64,000 nucleotides of DNA from assembly GCA_907165135.1 (NCBI GenBank), contig OU015567.1, forward strand, positions 6,267,001-6,331,000, in the 5' to 3' direction. The notes below the pieces were generated by a model, which saw only the letters and a program-made list of their open reading frames with translations, was not told where the DNA came from and searched no databases. The translations under genes and the position numbers were made by a program. This document shows, piece by piece, positions 37,040 through 48,438 of this stretch. The number at the start of each line of letters is the position of its first letter. The stretch's first letter is position 1. This DNA comes from Oikopleura dioica (taxonomy: Eukaryota > Chordata > Appendicularia > Copelata > Oikopleuridae).

Positions 37040-38226
37040 TTAATGACATTCTTTGTTCAAATATACTGGACTGAAATTTTAATGCTAAGAGAACAAGGTG
37101 TGTTTTGGAAGATATCTTCAGAACTAAGTCTTGTACTCTCAAATTTAGCAAGATTTAGCAAGATTTTGCGGTTTGCAGCTGAGAAACTCACCTTCTTCGT
37201 TCGACAAGACATTTGAACATAGGAAGAAAATCATGGAAGAACATTAAAAGATCAAAAACGCCTCCGATATTGCAGAAAGAAAGGCCCGTATAATTTCAAG
37301 CTAGAAAAGCTCGAGCGACTGTATGGTCGAATCACGCTCTAAGAAGACATGCGAGGCAGATGAAAATATGAATCTGGCATATTTTCTGTCTCTTTTTTCC
37401 AAACTGTCAATATGCTAAAATCTGTTATATAATTTAAATTGTTGTCTTACAAAGAATAGACTTACAAAGACCTTACGCTGCCTTATGTTTAATAATAAAA
37501 AGTTCTGACTTATACCATCCAACTCAAATGATAAATGGATAATTCAACGATATCCCCACCAATTCCCGAGTATCAGAATATGATATGCCACCCTCGCGCG
37601 CCCCTGGCGCCCTCCCTCTTTTCTGTCATATCCTGAGGGGCCCGCCCAGCTACCAAACTTCTGTGAGTGATCCACGTTTTCCGTGTTCTCCTCTCGTTTT
37701 CGAGGAAAATGTTCGGGAAGAAGAGAGAACGACCAAAAACGGGTGAAGAGCCCGGACGAAAATTAGAACTTTGCCAGAATGGAGTGAGGAATCAGTCCAA
37801 TCATGCAACTACCTCCTCTCGAGAACAAGGGGAGATTATTGAAGGAAGGGACAAATTAACCCCAGTGGGACGCGTTGACGTATTGATCGAGCGGGCTTAG
37901 ATCGGCCATTTAAACAGTTAAACTTATGCTGATAAATTATTAATGCTGATAAGTCGTTTTTATTATCCTAAAAGAAGCGATTTTACTAGATTTACTAGAT
38001 GTCACTCTTTTCAATTTTCAAAAAAGGCGTCAAAAAATGCTAAAATATATCATTTCCCCGGCGCAGTAGAATCTTTCTGATGGGATTTATTGATTTACAG
38101 TGCATTTCAATGACAAATGTTTACAGTAACACTTCGGCAATGCTATCTACCACGAGCACGTAATACATGCTTAATAATTTATCCGCCAGGCACTTTTCAC
38201 TCGTCATATTCAGAAGCTGATTTCAG
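37040..38226. other. Intergenic region or DLG 5' region
   Basis: A basic frame beginning ATGTTCGGGAAGAAGAGAGA (MFGKKRERPKTGEEPGRKL, near 37709) could be an upstream exon of the DLG gene. No other support for it, and no promoter recognised. Confidence 0.3.
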
Positions 38227-41200
38227 CGAGTTACAGTTCCTAAAACAGTCACTCTTGATCGAACACTTGGTGGACTGGGAATCTCAATCACAGGTGGTGC
38301 GGACAATCAAATTCTAGAGGGCAATTCTGGTGTCTTTATTACTAATGTAAGTCGCTACTGTAATCGACAGTAGAAGAGATGAACTTGATTAACTTGAAGA
38401 ATAAGGCCCCGTCTGTCTTATCCAATAACTTCGGGGAGCCTTGTAAGTGGATTAGCTTAATGACTGTGCTTTTAAATTAATATTTATATACCTGTCGGAG
38501 TTTTTACTCCGCCCGTCAAAATTGCTGCTCGGGGATTCTCGCCGGGACAGCAGATTCATTCATTCGTGCAGAAGACATGATATACGTTTCCTATCAAATT
38601 AAGAATATTGAGCGAAGAGCGTGCTAGCTGCTGCTGCTGTCGAACTTTTTGTGACGGATTACAGTGAACTGATTTTTGATGGGCACTCTTGAGGGATCGT
38701 TTCTCCCCAGGGGATTATATTCAGCTTGATGCGGATTAAATTGACACTCAATTGAATTAATTCTTTTTCACTTAGTCCAAAAACCTTGTTTTACTTTTGA
38801 GTACATTTGAGCTGCACAAATCATCCTGTTTAAGCAGAGTTGCAAATTGCTGAGCTGAGTGAGCTGAGCTGGCTGAGTGAGCTAAGCAGTTGATCTGATC
38901 TGCTCAGTTCAGCTCAGACAATTTTCACTCTGTTTCATAAAATATGACTGTAGATACCAGGTATACAGGCTGTATTCTTCCTTGATTTCACAAGCAATCG
39001 TTCGCTTCAAGAATTCATAAAGAAAACATTCATTATTTTCTTCGGCAAATATAGCTCAATCAGCAGCCGAGTTGAAATCAAGGATGAACATCTTTCTTTT
39101 GGCAACGTATAAAAATATGTTTAGCAGGATATGCAAAGCATGTTCGCATGAATAACTTACAACGCTTTTCACGCTTTCACATTTTTCCAAAGCCAATAAA
39201 CCTTCCTCTAAGTGGTCTCCGAATCGTCTAGTATCTATTTCTGATTTCCGTTAAAAATAGTTTTTTAACGGACAATTAAGATCATGAAAAATGGCTCGGC
39301 CGCGCTGGACGGACGCCTGCGAGTTGGAGACATGCTTGTAAAGATTGAAAATGATAGTTTGATTAACGAGCGTCACAAGAAGGCGGTAAAGATGCTTCAG
39401 AAGGCGCCGAAAAGGGTGAAGCTCATTGTCAGAAGAAACAGCACATATGTTAGGGTAGGTCAATCAAAGAAGGGATCGAATAAGGGATTCATCATTTCAG
39501 CTCCTGGCCGAAGCAGGAATCATTCGACCAGATGTGAACTCCTTCGCAAACACGAGCCGGCTTCCTAGAATAGAAAAGTTTTGCCAACTCAATTTATTAG
39601 TATCTAAAATAGTAGAATTAAATAATCTTGAAAACTTTTGTCAAGACATGCCTAGAACGATTGAAGTCTCACTCGATGTCTCATCGAAGGAAAGTTGTTC
39701 ACGTGAATAATAGAAGGGTTCTTTAGCAGTTGTGTATAAAGAGACTTATTCCTAAGTTTTTGAGTTCTTCCATGAATGATTAATGGCATGGTTTTTAAAG
39801 TTCATCATTTGCCGAAAAAATACCGCGAGACTCAATCTGATTTGATGACTCTCTTGAGGCGCTGTTCTCAATCGACCAATCAAATTTCTTGACTCGAATT
39901 TCAACCAATTTTTTAGTGGGTTTGATTCGTCTCAAGATTTTAGCTCTCCAGGAAAAGGATGAAAAACGTCACCGTGAAGATCGCCATTTTCGGGTGATAA
40001 GAGTAGTGCTTATCAGTTGCCGCCAAAGGCCCGTAAACATTACGTGAACATGCGAAAAAGGGATTAGGGATAACGATCGCTGGCGGGGTCGGAAATGAAC
40101 ACGTACCGGGCGACTCGTCCATTTTTATCACTTCGATATTTGCCAATGGAAGTGCTTATGGGAACCGTGCGCAAATACACATCTCAATTTTATTTTCTGA
40201 TATTACAGTACTCGTCGAACATAGTTTTAAAAAGCTTCTGAGTTTTCGAATTTCTGCTTTTCATCGCTCCTATCGAGAAAACCTTGCATCTTCCGTATCC
40301 ATTTAGGTGCCCATAATACGAGCCTGCATGTGTGCCCATGTAGCTAGAAACCATCGAAACGAGTGTTAACAGTAATATCCTCATCATCTTTCTTTCTTTG
40401 TGGGATTCTAAGTTGAGTTCTAGCAGTTATATAGAAGCTTTCTTATATAAATTTATGCAAATTTTTTTGGTTGTGTCAAGGTTACCAAATCATCGTCGGA
40501 ATTCGAAAATTCGTTGATGACTAAATATAAATATTTCATACGAGATGATATAATAAAGCATTTGCGCATCGTTGTCTAAGCGTCCTGGAACCTGGAACGC
40601 GACTGCTCTCCATCGACGATCGAGATATAACGCGGGAAATGCACGAAGAAGTCGTCGAAATGCTCAATAACTGCGGCGAGCGCGTCAATTTGAGGATACA
40701 GAGGCCGCCGACTTCGCAAACATTCAATTACGGTTCTGAAAAAAACAATTTATCTAGTTGAAATGGTAGAAGTCTGAACCGGCGAAAGTCTCGTTGAAAA
40801 CGAGTTTGACGATTTGCGGATAGTTCAAATCTGCAGGCTGGCGATGGGGCTTGGCTTTAATATTGTTGGAGGCGAAATGGACAATCAAGGTAGAGAGACC
40901 CTTAGTAAACACGACCACAGTTTGCGGGAAATGCTCAGGAAAAGCTTTCAGCCCCTAAATGGACCATTTCTGACAGTAAACAGACACATACAGTGGCGTC
41001 CTTCCTCCTCGCTTCCCTTATCCGTTCTAGAGGAATTAGGGGGCAAGAAGGAAGGACGCCACTGTATCTTGATTGTAAAATCATTTTTTAGGCATATTTA
41101 TTTCGTATCTACATCCAACCGGCGTAGCAGAATCAACGGGAAAAATTAGAGAAGGCGATCAAATCGTTGCAGTCAACAATATTTCCTTCCTGAACATGAA

Positions 41201-41479
41201 TCATCAAGGTAAGACATCTCCGATCGTAAATTATGCTTCCTCAAATTTTTAAATTTTTTATAAAAAAATATTTTTTTGAAGACGCCGTAAGAATTCTCCG
41301 ATCTGTCGACGAATGCATCGTCATCGAGCTCTCCTACCAGCCCGAAAAGTTTCACAAATTAAAAGTAATGCTCCGAAAGATTTAAAATTTTGACCGAAGA
41401 TATCATTTAGGATGAAATCTGGAAGCTGAGGGAGCAAAATAGAAGAAAAGTTTTACACTGTGATTCTGTAAAATTGTGA
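38227..41479 (+). CDS. DLG: Discs-large (DLG/PSD-95) homolog with three PDZ domains
   Basis: Membrane-associated scaffold of junctions and synapses. PDZ1: [25 protein letters not shown], then after a 0.9-kb intron [23 protein letters not shown]2: [35 protein letters not shown], then a 0.4-kb intron and [23 protein letters not shown]3: [47 protein letters not shown]. All three follow DLG order and wording; PDZ2 and PDZ3 carry the GLGF-type loop. After PDZ3 a 47-bp intron (near 41366-41412) leads to [13 protein letters not shown], matching the start of the DLG PDZ3-SH3 linker, and then a stop. No SH3 or guanylate-kinase domain is seen in the next 5 kb, so this is a truncated form. 5' exons are not fully resolved. 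Confidence 0.85.
38975..38989 (+). repeat. Dispersed intron motif, copy 5
   Basis: TTCTTCCTTGATTTC in the DLG PDZ1 intron; about 90 bases downstream is a weaker inverted copy, GAAATCAAGGATGA near 39071. Confidence 0.75.
40190..40387 (-). CDS. Candidate small secreted peptide nested in a DLG intron
   Basis: A 65-residue frame on the opposite strand to [23 protein letters not shown] is a textbook signal peptide with a likely cut after THA, leaving a mature peptide of about 44 residues that begins [16 protein letters not shown], is basic and has two cysteines. TATATAA lies about 60 bases upstream of the ATG, between 40435 and 40455, and a purine run AAAGAAAGAAAG precedes the ATG. The frame lies wholly inside the intron that splits DLG PDZ2. 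Family unknown; could be a neuropeptide, antimicrobial or matrix peptide. Confidence 0.5.
   Translation of the reverse strand: MMRILLLTLVSMVSSYMGTHAGSYYGHLNGYGRCKVFSIGAMKSRNSKTQKLFKTMFDEYCNIRK
40991..41064. mobile_element. 74-bp TA-flanked mini-palindrome
   Basis: CAGTGGCGTCCTTCCT at the left and its exact inverse at the right, each bordered by TA; sits in the intron that splits DLG PDZ3. The ends look like a Tc1/mariner-type terminal repeat. Confidence 0.65.
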
Positions 41480-41979
41480 TACTGTACATTTTATTCGCTT
41501 TCTATATAAATATTGATTACAGAGAGAAAGAAATTTCTTCTTCAAAATGGAAAAATCAAGGTCTGCTAGACTGAAAAAAACGGTAAAAAATTCAAAAAAT
41601 TTCTAGATGGATCTAATTTTCTGATAAAATCTAAAAGAGCATTTTCAGTTGCTCGAGTTTTGGCGTGTTTTTGTCAAGTCAACTTTTTTTTATTCGAATT
41701 CAAAATTCAAAAAGAGAGAGAGAGAATGAAAGAGGCGGTGTCTCTTCACTTCCGGTGAGCTTTTCATTTAACGCTTTTTGACTGTTAGACAAGTCGTTTT
41801 CTTTTGAATCAAGAGCTATTTCTACGAAAATTCTTACGTGTTACAGAAAGAGGTTTAGTTTGAAATACTGTCAAACAGAAGAGGGGCTCCGTTAATTTTA
41901 ATTATATTTGAAATATTTTACTGATAAGATAACATTGATCAACTAGTTTTAGGCAAGAAATGACTCAGTACTTCTCATA

Positions 41980-42385
41980 AAACTGTGTAGAAAACCTGAG
42001 TCAGGCCCAAAAGTGCTAAAATAGCGTTTTTTACCAAATTTCAGGGTCTGACTCAGGTTTTCTACACATGAAGCCGACCTCAGATTCGTTATGTTTATCT
42101 GGGCTCAGCAACCTGTCTAGAAAGTCTAAGTCAGGGTCTGAAAGAACTGAATTTTGATAGACGAGCGGCTCTTCAGTTCTTTCAGACCCTGACTCAGGTT
42201 TTCTACACAGGTTGCCAAGCCCAGATAAACATAACGAATCTGGGCTCGGCTTTCTGTGTAGAAAACTTGAGTCAGACCCCGAAATTTTATTAAAAAATCG
42301 GCTATTTTAGCTCTATCAGACCCTGACTCAGGCTTTCTACACAGAAAGCCCAGCCCAGATTCGTTATGTTTATAATGCTTAAACT
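41980..42385. repeat. Three adjacent GCCGC-family foldback elements
   Basis: Three palindromes with CCTGAGTCAGG or TTGAGTCAGACC arms lie end to end, separated by inverted copies of GATTCGTTATGTTTATCTGG, showing insertion of one copy next to or into another. Confidence 0.8.
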
Positions 42386-43189
42386 TAGTGTAGTATAAAT
42401 GAGTGGGCTTTATTTATTTTATTTTTAATTGTTATTGAAAGCAGGTGGCACGAGTCGAGCCGTTTCTGAGTTAATTTTTTTTCTGTTTTCATGATCAGAT
42501 TTTATGACCCATGTCGTTAGCTAAAAATGATGCCGGTCGTTATTCAGCTTTTACACTTTTTTCTCTAAGAGTCAGAAATTTCTCAAGTACGTTTCGTAAA
42601 TTAAGAGATTACTTTCATTTTTTAGAGAAATTTGACAAGCAATCGCGGTTTTTTTTATTAAAAATATTAAAAAATATTAAAATTATATTGGAGAGTTATG
42701 CTTTTATTGAAATATTACTGTACTTCAAAATACAGTAACTGTTTGATTCAAAAATAGATAAATAAAATCTTTGGATGAGTTGCCGCGCCACTCGTAAAAT
42801 CGTAAAAACGAGGCAAGTTTATATTTAGCCGCGATGAATTTCAAACTGATTAATCATTCATTTTCAACAGCTTCGCATAAAGAGAAGGGTCTCCATCTTT
42901 CTTGTTAGTTTGCCGGTTGGTCGCTAAGTCCATCCTAGCAACGCCGAAACATCTTTACTTTTTACGTTTCAGACCGTTTTTTCCGATTTCTTTTTCGTTT
43001 TTCGAGGAAGGAAAAACATAAAAAGTTGAAGTATAAATGGCGCCATTGTCAAAATTATCGCTGGTGGTTCCTGTTGCGCTTTACGACCCACGTGGACCTT
43101 CAATAGAGAGAGAAAACGGGTCAACGGGCGACTTTTTCGTTTTTTTCAAGAGTCTGAGAGATTTTACACCATTTCAATATTTTTTTCGA

Positions 43190-43545
43190 CTTCAGGGAAG
43201 CTGCTTTGCGGCTACGTTTTTTTAAAGCCGCTTTGCGGCTTTCCTGAAAGCTCTTGCGGAACCCTGACTCAGGTTCCTCATTTCTACACAGACTTCCAAG
43301 CCCAGTAAGTCGACAATCTTTTGAGCCTGGGCTCTGCAACCTGTGTAGAAAACCTGAGTCAGGGTCTAAAATAGCTGAAATGAAAAGCCGCGGCTTTTTG
43401 AAAACGAAGCCGCTTCGCCAAATAATCTGTTGAAAATTCTGGCGAAGCCGCCTCGCGGCTTTGTTTTCAAAAAGCCGCGGCTTATCATTTCGGCTCTTCT
43501 AGACCCTGACTCAGGTTTTCTACATAGGTTGCCGAGCAAAGTTTG
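43190..43545. repeat. GCCGC-family foldback elements, tandem pair
   Basis: Half element with AAGCCGCTTTGCGGCTTTCC and CCCTGACTCAGGTTCC, then a full palindrome from GGGCTCTGCAACCTGTGTAG to CTACATAGGTTGCCGAGC. Confidence 0.8.
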
Positions 43546-44875
43546 GAGGTGCCCTAGTTTAGGATTTTCTAGGAATAAAGTGACTGTAAATATGCATACT
43601 TTGTATTCTTGGTTTCAACCACAAGCCGCCGGCGGGTAGCGTTGCTACGCCTAGGGCAAAATGTAAATTTTTATGAGCATAATTACGCATGTTATTTGGG
43701 CACCATTAAGGCTGTGTCTTGCGCCGGCGGCAATATTCTATGGCGCAGCGTATTTTTCTTTTTTCTTAGCAAATATGAATTAACGGGCCGCTTTTTGCAG
43801 GTAGATGATATTTACTTTAGCGGAGAGCGCTGGAAAGCGCAAATATGAAAACTGCGCGCTGTGGGGCAATGCCGCCCTGCCCAGCCGCCAGAACGGATTT
43901 TTCACACAACCAAAATCAAGAGCCACAAAAGCGAAAAAAAAATAAAATGAAAAAATTAACGAAGACATTTTTCAAGAAAGAGAATTTGGAAAGAGCTGCC
44001 CCACGAGCAAAAAGGGAGCAAATCTTGCTTTGAAATCATCACGTGGTGGAGTCAACGAGTCCTTGAAATTACCGGCTGAGAACAGAAATAGAACCACTCA
44101 GCTGGTATATCAGGATCGTTTCCTACACCCGTGAGCAATCGACGCGAATTTTGGAAAGTTCACGCCCGAGGGCAAGTCGTTATTTGCCCGGAACACGTGT
44201 TCTTAAATGCGTAGGTAGTGCATTTTTGAACATAAAGTTGAATCGTTCAAATTTAAAAAATAAACTGATTTATTTTAAAATTCTTAAATTTCTAAAAAGT
44301 CCGATTAACGATGGTATTCAAGTTCACCACCTGAAGATGCTGAATAAGACTTTCTTCTAGCGGCATATCTAACAGTCTGAAAAGAGGCCACGCAAGATAT
44401 TCTTATTTAGACAAGTCGCGTTTCTACAATTATTACGAGATCAGTCAGCGTGTCAGGACGGAAATTGGATTTTTCCTTCTCACGACTTGGCGAATTGGCG
44501 AGTTTTTCTGATTTGTTTTGAACCGGCCAAGTTGCAAGTTCTTCTTTTGCAATTTTGACAATTTGAGAAAGCGAACTCTTTTCTTATCAATGACTGCAAA
44601 CTTGAAGGTCGCCGGCTCTTATCAGCGAAAAGCTGTGACGAGGAGGATGGCTGTGTGAATCTAACGCGAATCGGATTAGAAACTTATCAGTGTGTGAGAA
44701 CTGAGAACGCTGATTGAACGTCTTTTTCGACTAATATTTAGGCTGTTTTTCAAATTTCTTTATGAAGAAGAAAGTGGCTGTTCCGAAAAAGGGTGTCAAA
44801 ATTATTGCGCCGGAGGCTCGACCAAGAAATCTCCCAGAAAATCGAAATTAATGTCGTAAATGCCCTTTCTGATGT

Positions 44876-45095
44876 TTGAAAAACCTGGGTCAGATTCTGA
44901 AGAGCTAAAATGAAAAGCCACGTAGCGGCTTTTTAAAAACGAAGCCGCTAGGCGGCTTCGCCAGAGATTTAAAAAAGATACGAGTGATTGAATTGCAAAG
45001 CCGCGGCGCGGCTTCGTTTTTAAAAGCCGCTATTTAGCCGCATTTAAGCTCTTCAGAATCTGACTCAGGTTTTTAACACAGGTTGCCGAGCCCAG
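44876..45095. repeat. GCCGC-family foldback element
   Basis: AAACCTGGGTCAGATTCTGA at the left, GAAGCCGCTAGGCGGCTTCG inside, AATCTGACTCAGGTTTTTAA and ACACAGGTTGCCGAGCCCAG at the right. Confidence 0.8.
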
Positions 45096-46170
45096 AACCG
45101 AGGATAAATCGTAATTTCAGCTTATTTATTTTTACAACAACAGAGCTACAATACGACATAATGTGAAACATGGTTAATAATAATACTTACGACATCACAC
45201 GTTTTTTCTTATCCTTGAAGTTGCGACCTAAAAACCGCAAAAACACGGAACACCGGGACTCCAGAAAACTCTAAATGCTGGATTAAGGACAATCAGTACC
45301 GCCACATAAGGCGGCTTACGTCATGTTCTGATACTCGAAAATTTGCAAGTGTCAAATTTTGACGAAATCACGTTCCAAAACGTCTCATGCTTCAAATTCG
45401 GCCCCCTGCTAAATTTTATTAAAATCAAATTACGCCCGCCTCGCATATTGTTAATATTACAAACGCGCAAATATCAAAAAACCGGATGTGTTTCAAACTT
45501 TGATCTTCAGCCGGCAAAATATTTGACCAACTTGCGCATAACTTTTAGTTATCGGATCTTGACTTGACGCAGAATCGTGAACACTTGGGAAATTATGGCT
45601 ATCTTATCTTTTATTGAGCGATAAGCCGATTTCAGAGCGAGAAGTCTGAAGGGTTAGGGCTATCGCTGGATGAGCTGGCTTTGTTGGATTGAAAAATTTG
45701 TTATCAGACGTATATTTTTCTTTGGAGCAGGGGCCAGTAAAAATGGCAACCAACTTCAGAAAAAGAAAGGCGGAAAACTACCCCTGGAAGTGCTTTCTCC
45801 TCAAATCCGTCAACAAAACCGCGGATTTAGCCACTTTACTGTTTGGTATTTTCTTCCTTCCCGATCTCGGTAAAAATCACGGTGGACTTGACAAACTTTT
45901 TCTGAGAGTGTCTGTATAAACAGTTTTGACTTGATCTTGGATTTGACGGATTTGAGGGATCTTTCTGACGTAGCATAAATGCGAGTAAATCCGAGATAGT
46001 CGGTCCTAAAGTCAATTTTAGAATAATAAACAGTCAACTCATCTAACTCTTCGTGAATTCTAAAATCATCGAACTGATACAGTCACTTTTCATTGTGATA
46101 ATTTCATGTAAACATCATTGGCTTCGATTTATAGCTAAAATGGTTCGGAGACAAATGATTTTAAAATGTG

Positions 46171-46178
46171 TATAAATA
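46171..46178 (+). promoter_or_regulatory. TATA-like element upstream of the PLA2-like gene
   Basis: TATAAATA, 238 bp before the start codon; a second weaker TTATAAG lies about 90 bp before it. Confidence 0.35.
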
Positions 46179-46408
46179 GCCATCAATAATCACTTTCCGA
46201 GTCTATCTCTAAAGATTGAATTTATTTCAAGCCATTTTTTTGCCAAACAATCATTCTTTTGCCATTCGTAAAATCCGGCGCAGCGAAAAATAGCGCCCTC
46301 TCGCGCACCAAGGTGGTTTATAAGCGCGTCTCCCGCCGAGATCACCATCAAAAACTACTGATAACGACAGTAGGAAAAGAAACACACTCAATAATAAAAG
46401 AGGAAAAA

Positions 46409-47281
46409 ATGAAACTTTTCGGATTTTTCGCTGTTTCTTCCGCTTTCGCCAACCAAGAACTGTACGAGATGTTCGACAATAGCCAGATCGCCGAGAGTGC
46501 GAGAACAGGAACCAACAACGTGAACCAGTTCACGATGTTCTACGCCCAGATGGCAAATATGCCCAACTTTCTTGATTTCGCCGCCCAAGAATGGAACTAC
46601 GGATGCTGGGGACAAATCGACGGGGTCGAAGCGCGCCCTGGTCATGGAGAAGCGATCGATGTGATTGACCAGCTCTTCCAGGACTGGGTCAAGTGCAAGG
46701 AGTGCATGAGCATGGACTTTACCGACTCCTGTGACATCGACAACGTCGCCTACGAGGTAAGTTAATCTCATTCTAACTTGAAAATTAACTCCTAAAGGTC
46801 GGCATGGATCCCGCAACTGGTCGAATCGAGTGCTCAGGAAACTCAGGCTGCCCAAAAGCTCGATGCGATTGCGATGAGACCCTCGCTTTCGGAATCATCG
46901 AGAACTGGGACTCGTACAATCCAGAAAACGAACCACAGGTAAAATCTCTCTCCTGATATACTCCTCCTGAACCTTTCAAGAATGGCTTTGATTTCGATGC
47001 TTCCTGCCAGCCTCATCCAAAAACGCCAACAAGTGGAGGCGCCGGTGGCTCCTGCACCAACGTTGGCGACAATACCAGACGATGCTGTGGCGAGTATCCA
47101 AAGGAACGGGTCAAAATTATAATTCTAAAAAAAAAGAATGAAAAATTGACCACGAAATTAGCGATTTCCGTACGACGACAAGGCTGGCTGCTTTCTGTGC
47201 TGCGACAGCGCCGGCAAGATTTTCAACATCAACCGACACGGCTGCTGCGGAGATGTTCTTGGTACCGTCGGTTGCGTCTAG
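46409..47281 (+). CDS. Secreted phospholipase A2-fold protein lacking the catalytic His-Asp
   Basis: Four exons (46409-46756, 46798-46938, 46981-47109, 47162-47281), all phase 0. MKLFGFFAVSSAFA is a signal peptide. The segment NFLDFAAQEWNYGCWGQ with GHGEAIDVIDQLFQDWVKC follows the PLA2 pattern of YGCxC loop, then D-x-x-D helix, but the canonical CCxxHDxC catalytic helix reads LFQDWVKC, so the His is absent. Many cysteines follow (CKECMSM, SGCPKARCDCDETLAFG, CCGEYP, FLCCDSAGK, GCCGDVLGTVGCV). The product is about 245 residues and extracellular. It is probably a binding or structural protein rather than an enzyme (inference). Confidence 0.7.
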
Positions 47282-47589
47282 AATGTCTAGACTACTAGAA
47301 TGCTTATGAAACTACTTTCGAAACAATTCCAAAACTGATTCTTTCCACAAATGGAAAATTGAAAAAACATCTTCTGTTTATAAATAATATTTTTTTGCTG
47401 TCAATAAAACTTTTATACAAAATAAGTTCGGTCTCCTCTTTTCCTGCAATTTTTGTATACTGAAAAGAAAAGTCAAAAATCGAATGTTGAGTTTGATAGG
47501 ATTTATTTAGAGAAAAATTATAAAAAAAAGACCATTGTGTTATCCGTAAAAAGGCAGTGAAAAATGTGAAATGTAAATAATGAAGGTAT
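47282..47589. other. Convergent 3' intergenic region
   Basis: About 300 bp between converging stops, AT-rich with AATAAAA near 47404 serving as a likely polyadenylation signal for the PLA2-like gene. Confidence 0.4.
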
Positions 47590-48381
47590 TTAAAATTCTT
47601 CGACTTCAGCTTGAGCAATGCTCTCGTCGATGGAAATGTCCAGCGGTATCGAATCGCCAAATTCAAACTCGAACTCGTCTTTGGACTCTTTTGGCGTCAC
47701 TTTCATTTGAGAAGTGCCGGAGGTTGAAGGTCTTGCTTTCTCAGTGGCCTCGTCTTCGTCCGATGAAACCTGCCATTCGAGACTGAAGTCGTCGGATAGC
47801 ATATGTTGTGAGAGAGTAGGATCACTGTCTTGTGACTTTTGTGGTTTGGGGAAATATGGCGAGACGGAACCAGTTGATGAGTGAGGAGCGTCCAGGTTGT
47901 GTAGATTACGATTAACGAAGCCAGCTGGTCCAGTTCGTTGGTCCATCTCCATTGATTCCGCAGATCGAGTCATCTCCCAGGAACGTCGCTTTGGTTCTGG
48001 AGTTGATACGATCTTTTCATGGGTTTTTATCTATCAATTTTTATCGAGAAATCAAGGAAGAGATTCGACCCATTCCTTCGGCTCCTCAAGATTCGATCTC
48101 CTCTGATTCACAGTACTTGAGTCTCGCTCCAAAGGTCGCTTTTTTGTCGACGGATCTTTAAAAGGTTGGTTCACCTTTGCGTTTGGTTTGTTGAAAAGTG
48201 GAGCCATTTTCTGTGGGAGAATATTCTCTTTGCTTTCCTCTTTTCCGACTTTGACGTGTCGGCGGTTTTTCTGTAGGGTCGACTCTTTTCGGTTGACATT
48301 TCTTGCGTTTTGCTGCGCTGCCCGAGCTTCACTCAAGGGTCTGGGACGGGTGATCTTGCCACGCTTTTGGAAAGCTTCCAT
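47590..48381 (-). CDS. Unrecognised basic protein with KEN-like motif, downstream of RTEL1
   Basis: Two exons joined by a 39-bp intron (about 48021-48059). Exon 1: MEAFQKRGKITRPRPLSEAR, a Lys/Arg-rich segment, SKENILPQK (a KEN-box-like degron) and NLEEPKEW. Exon 2: IKTHEKIVSTPEPKRRSWEM and an acidic C-terminus ending ISIDESIAQAEVEEF. About 250 residues, no membrane segment. TTTTTCAAG precedes AAAATGG directly, and the ATG is only 57 bp after the RTEL1 stop, suggesting co-transcription with RTEL1. The KEN box and neighbour hint at a cell-cycle role, but the family is not recognised. Confidence 0.6.
48048..48062 (-). repeat. Dispersed intron motif, copy 6
   Basis: CTCTTCCTTGATTTC in sense orientation inside the 39-bp intron of the KEN-motif gene, seven bases after its GT. 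Confidence 0.8.
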
Positions 48382-48438
48382 TTTCTTGAAAAATGCGCGA
48401 AGTTGGCCTATTGCTTGTTTGCTTGGCTACAGAGGGTT

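Larger units (their letters stand above)
41480..46408. other. Gene-poor region rich in foldback repeats
   Basis: No exon with family support in almost 5 kb. Small ATG frames (for example MEKSRSARLKKT ending at a GT near 41583, MKKKVAVPKKGVKIIAPEAR near 44762, and MATNFRKRKAENYPWKC near 45742) might be isolated exons but lack confirmation. Contains three clusters of the GCCGC foldback family. Confidence 0.4.

Noticed and set aside
38860-38925. GCTGAGCTGAGTGAGCTGAG low-complexity run
   Set aside because: Simple-sequence drift within an intron; no longer structure found.
39940-40146. Minus-strand frame [14 protein letters not shown]
   Set aside because: It is the antisense of the DLG PDZ2 exon ([14 protein letters not shown]).
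46388-46855. Minus-strand 155-codon frame
   Set aside because: Antisense of the PLA2-like gene, whose signal peptide, exons and cysteine pattern are coherent.
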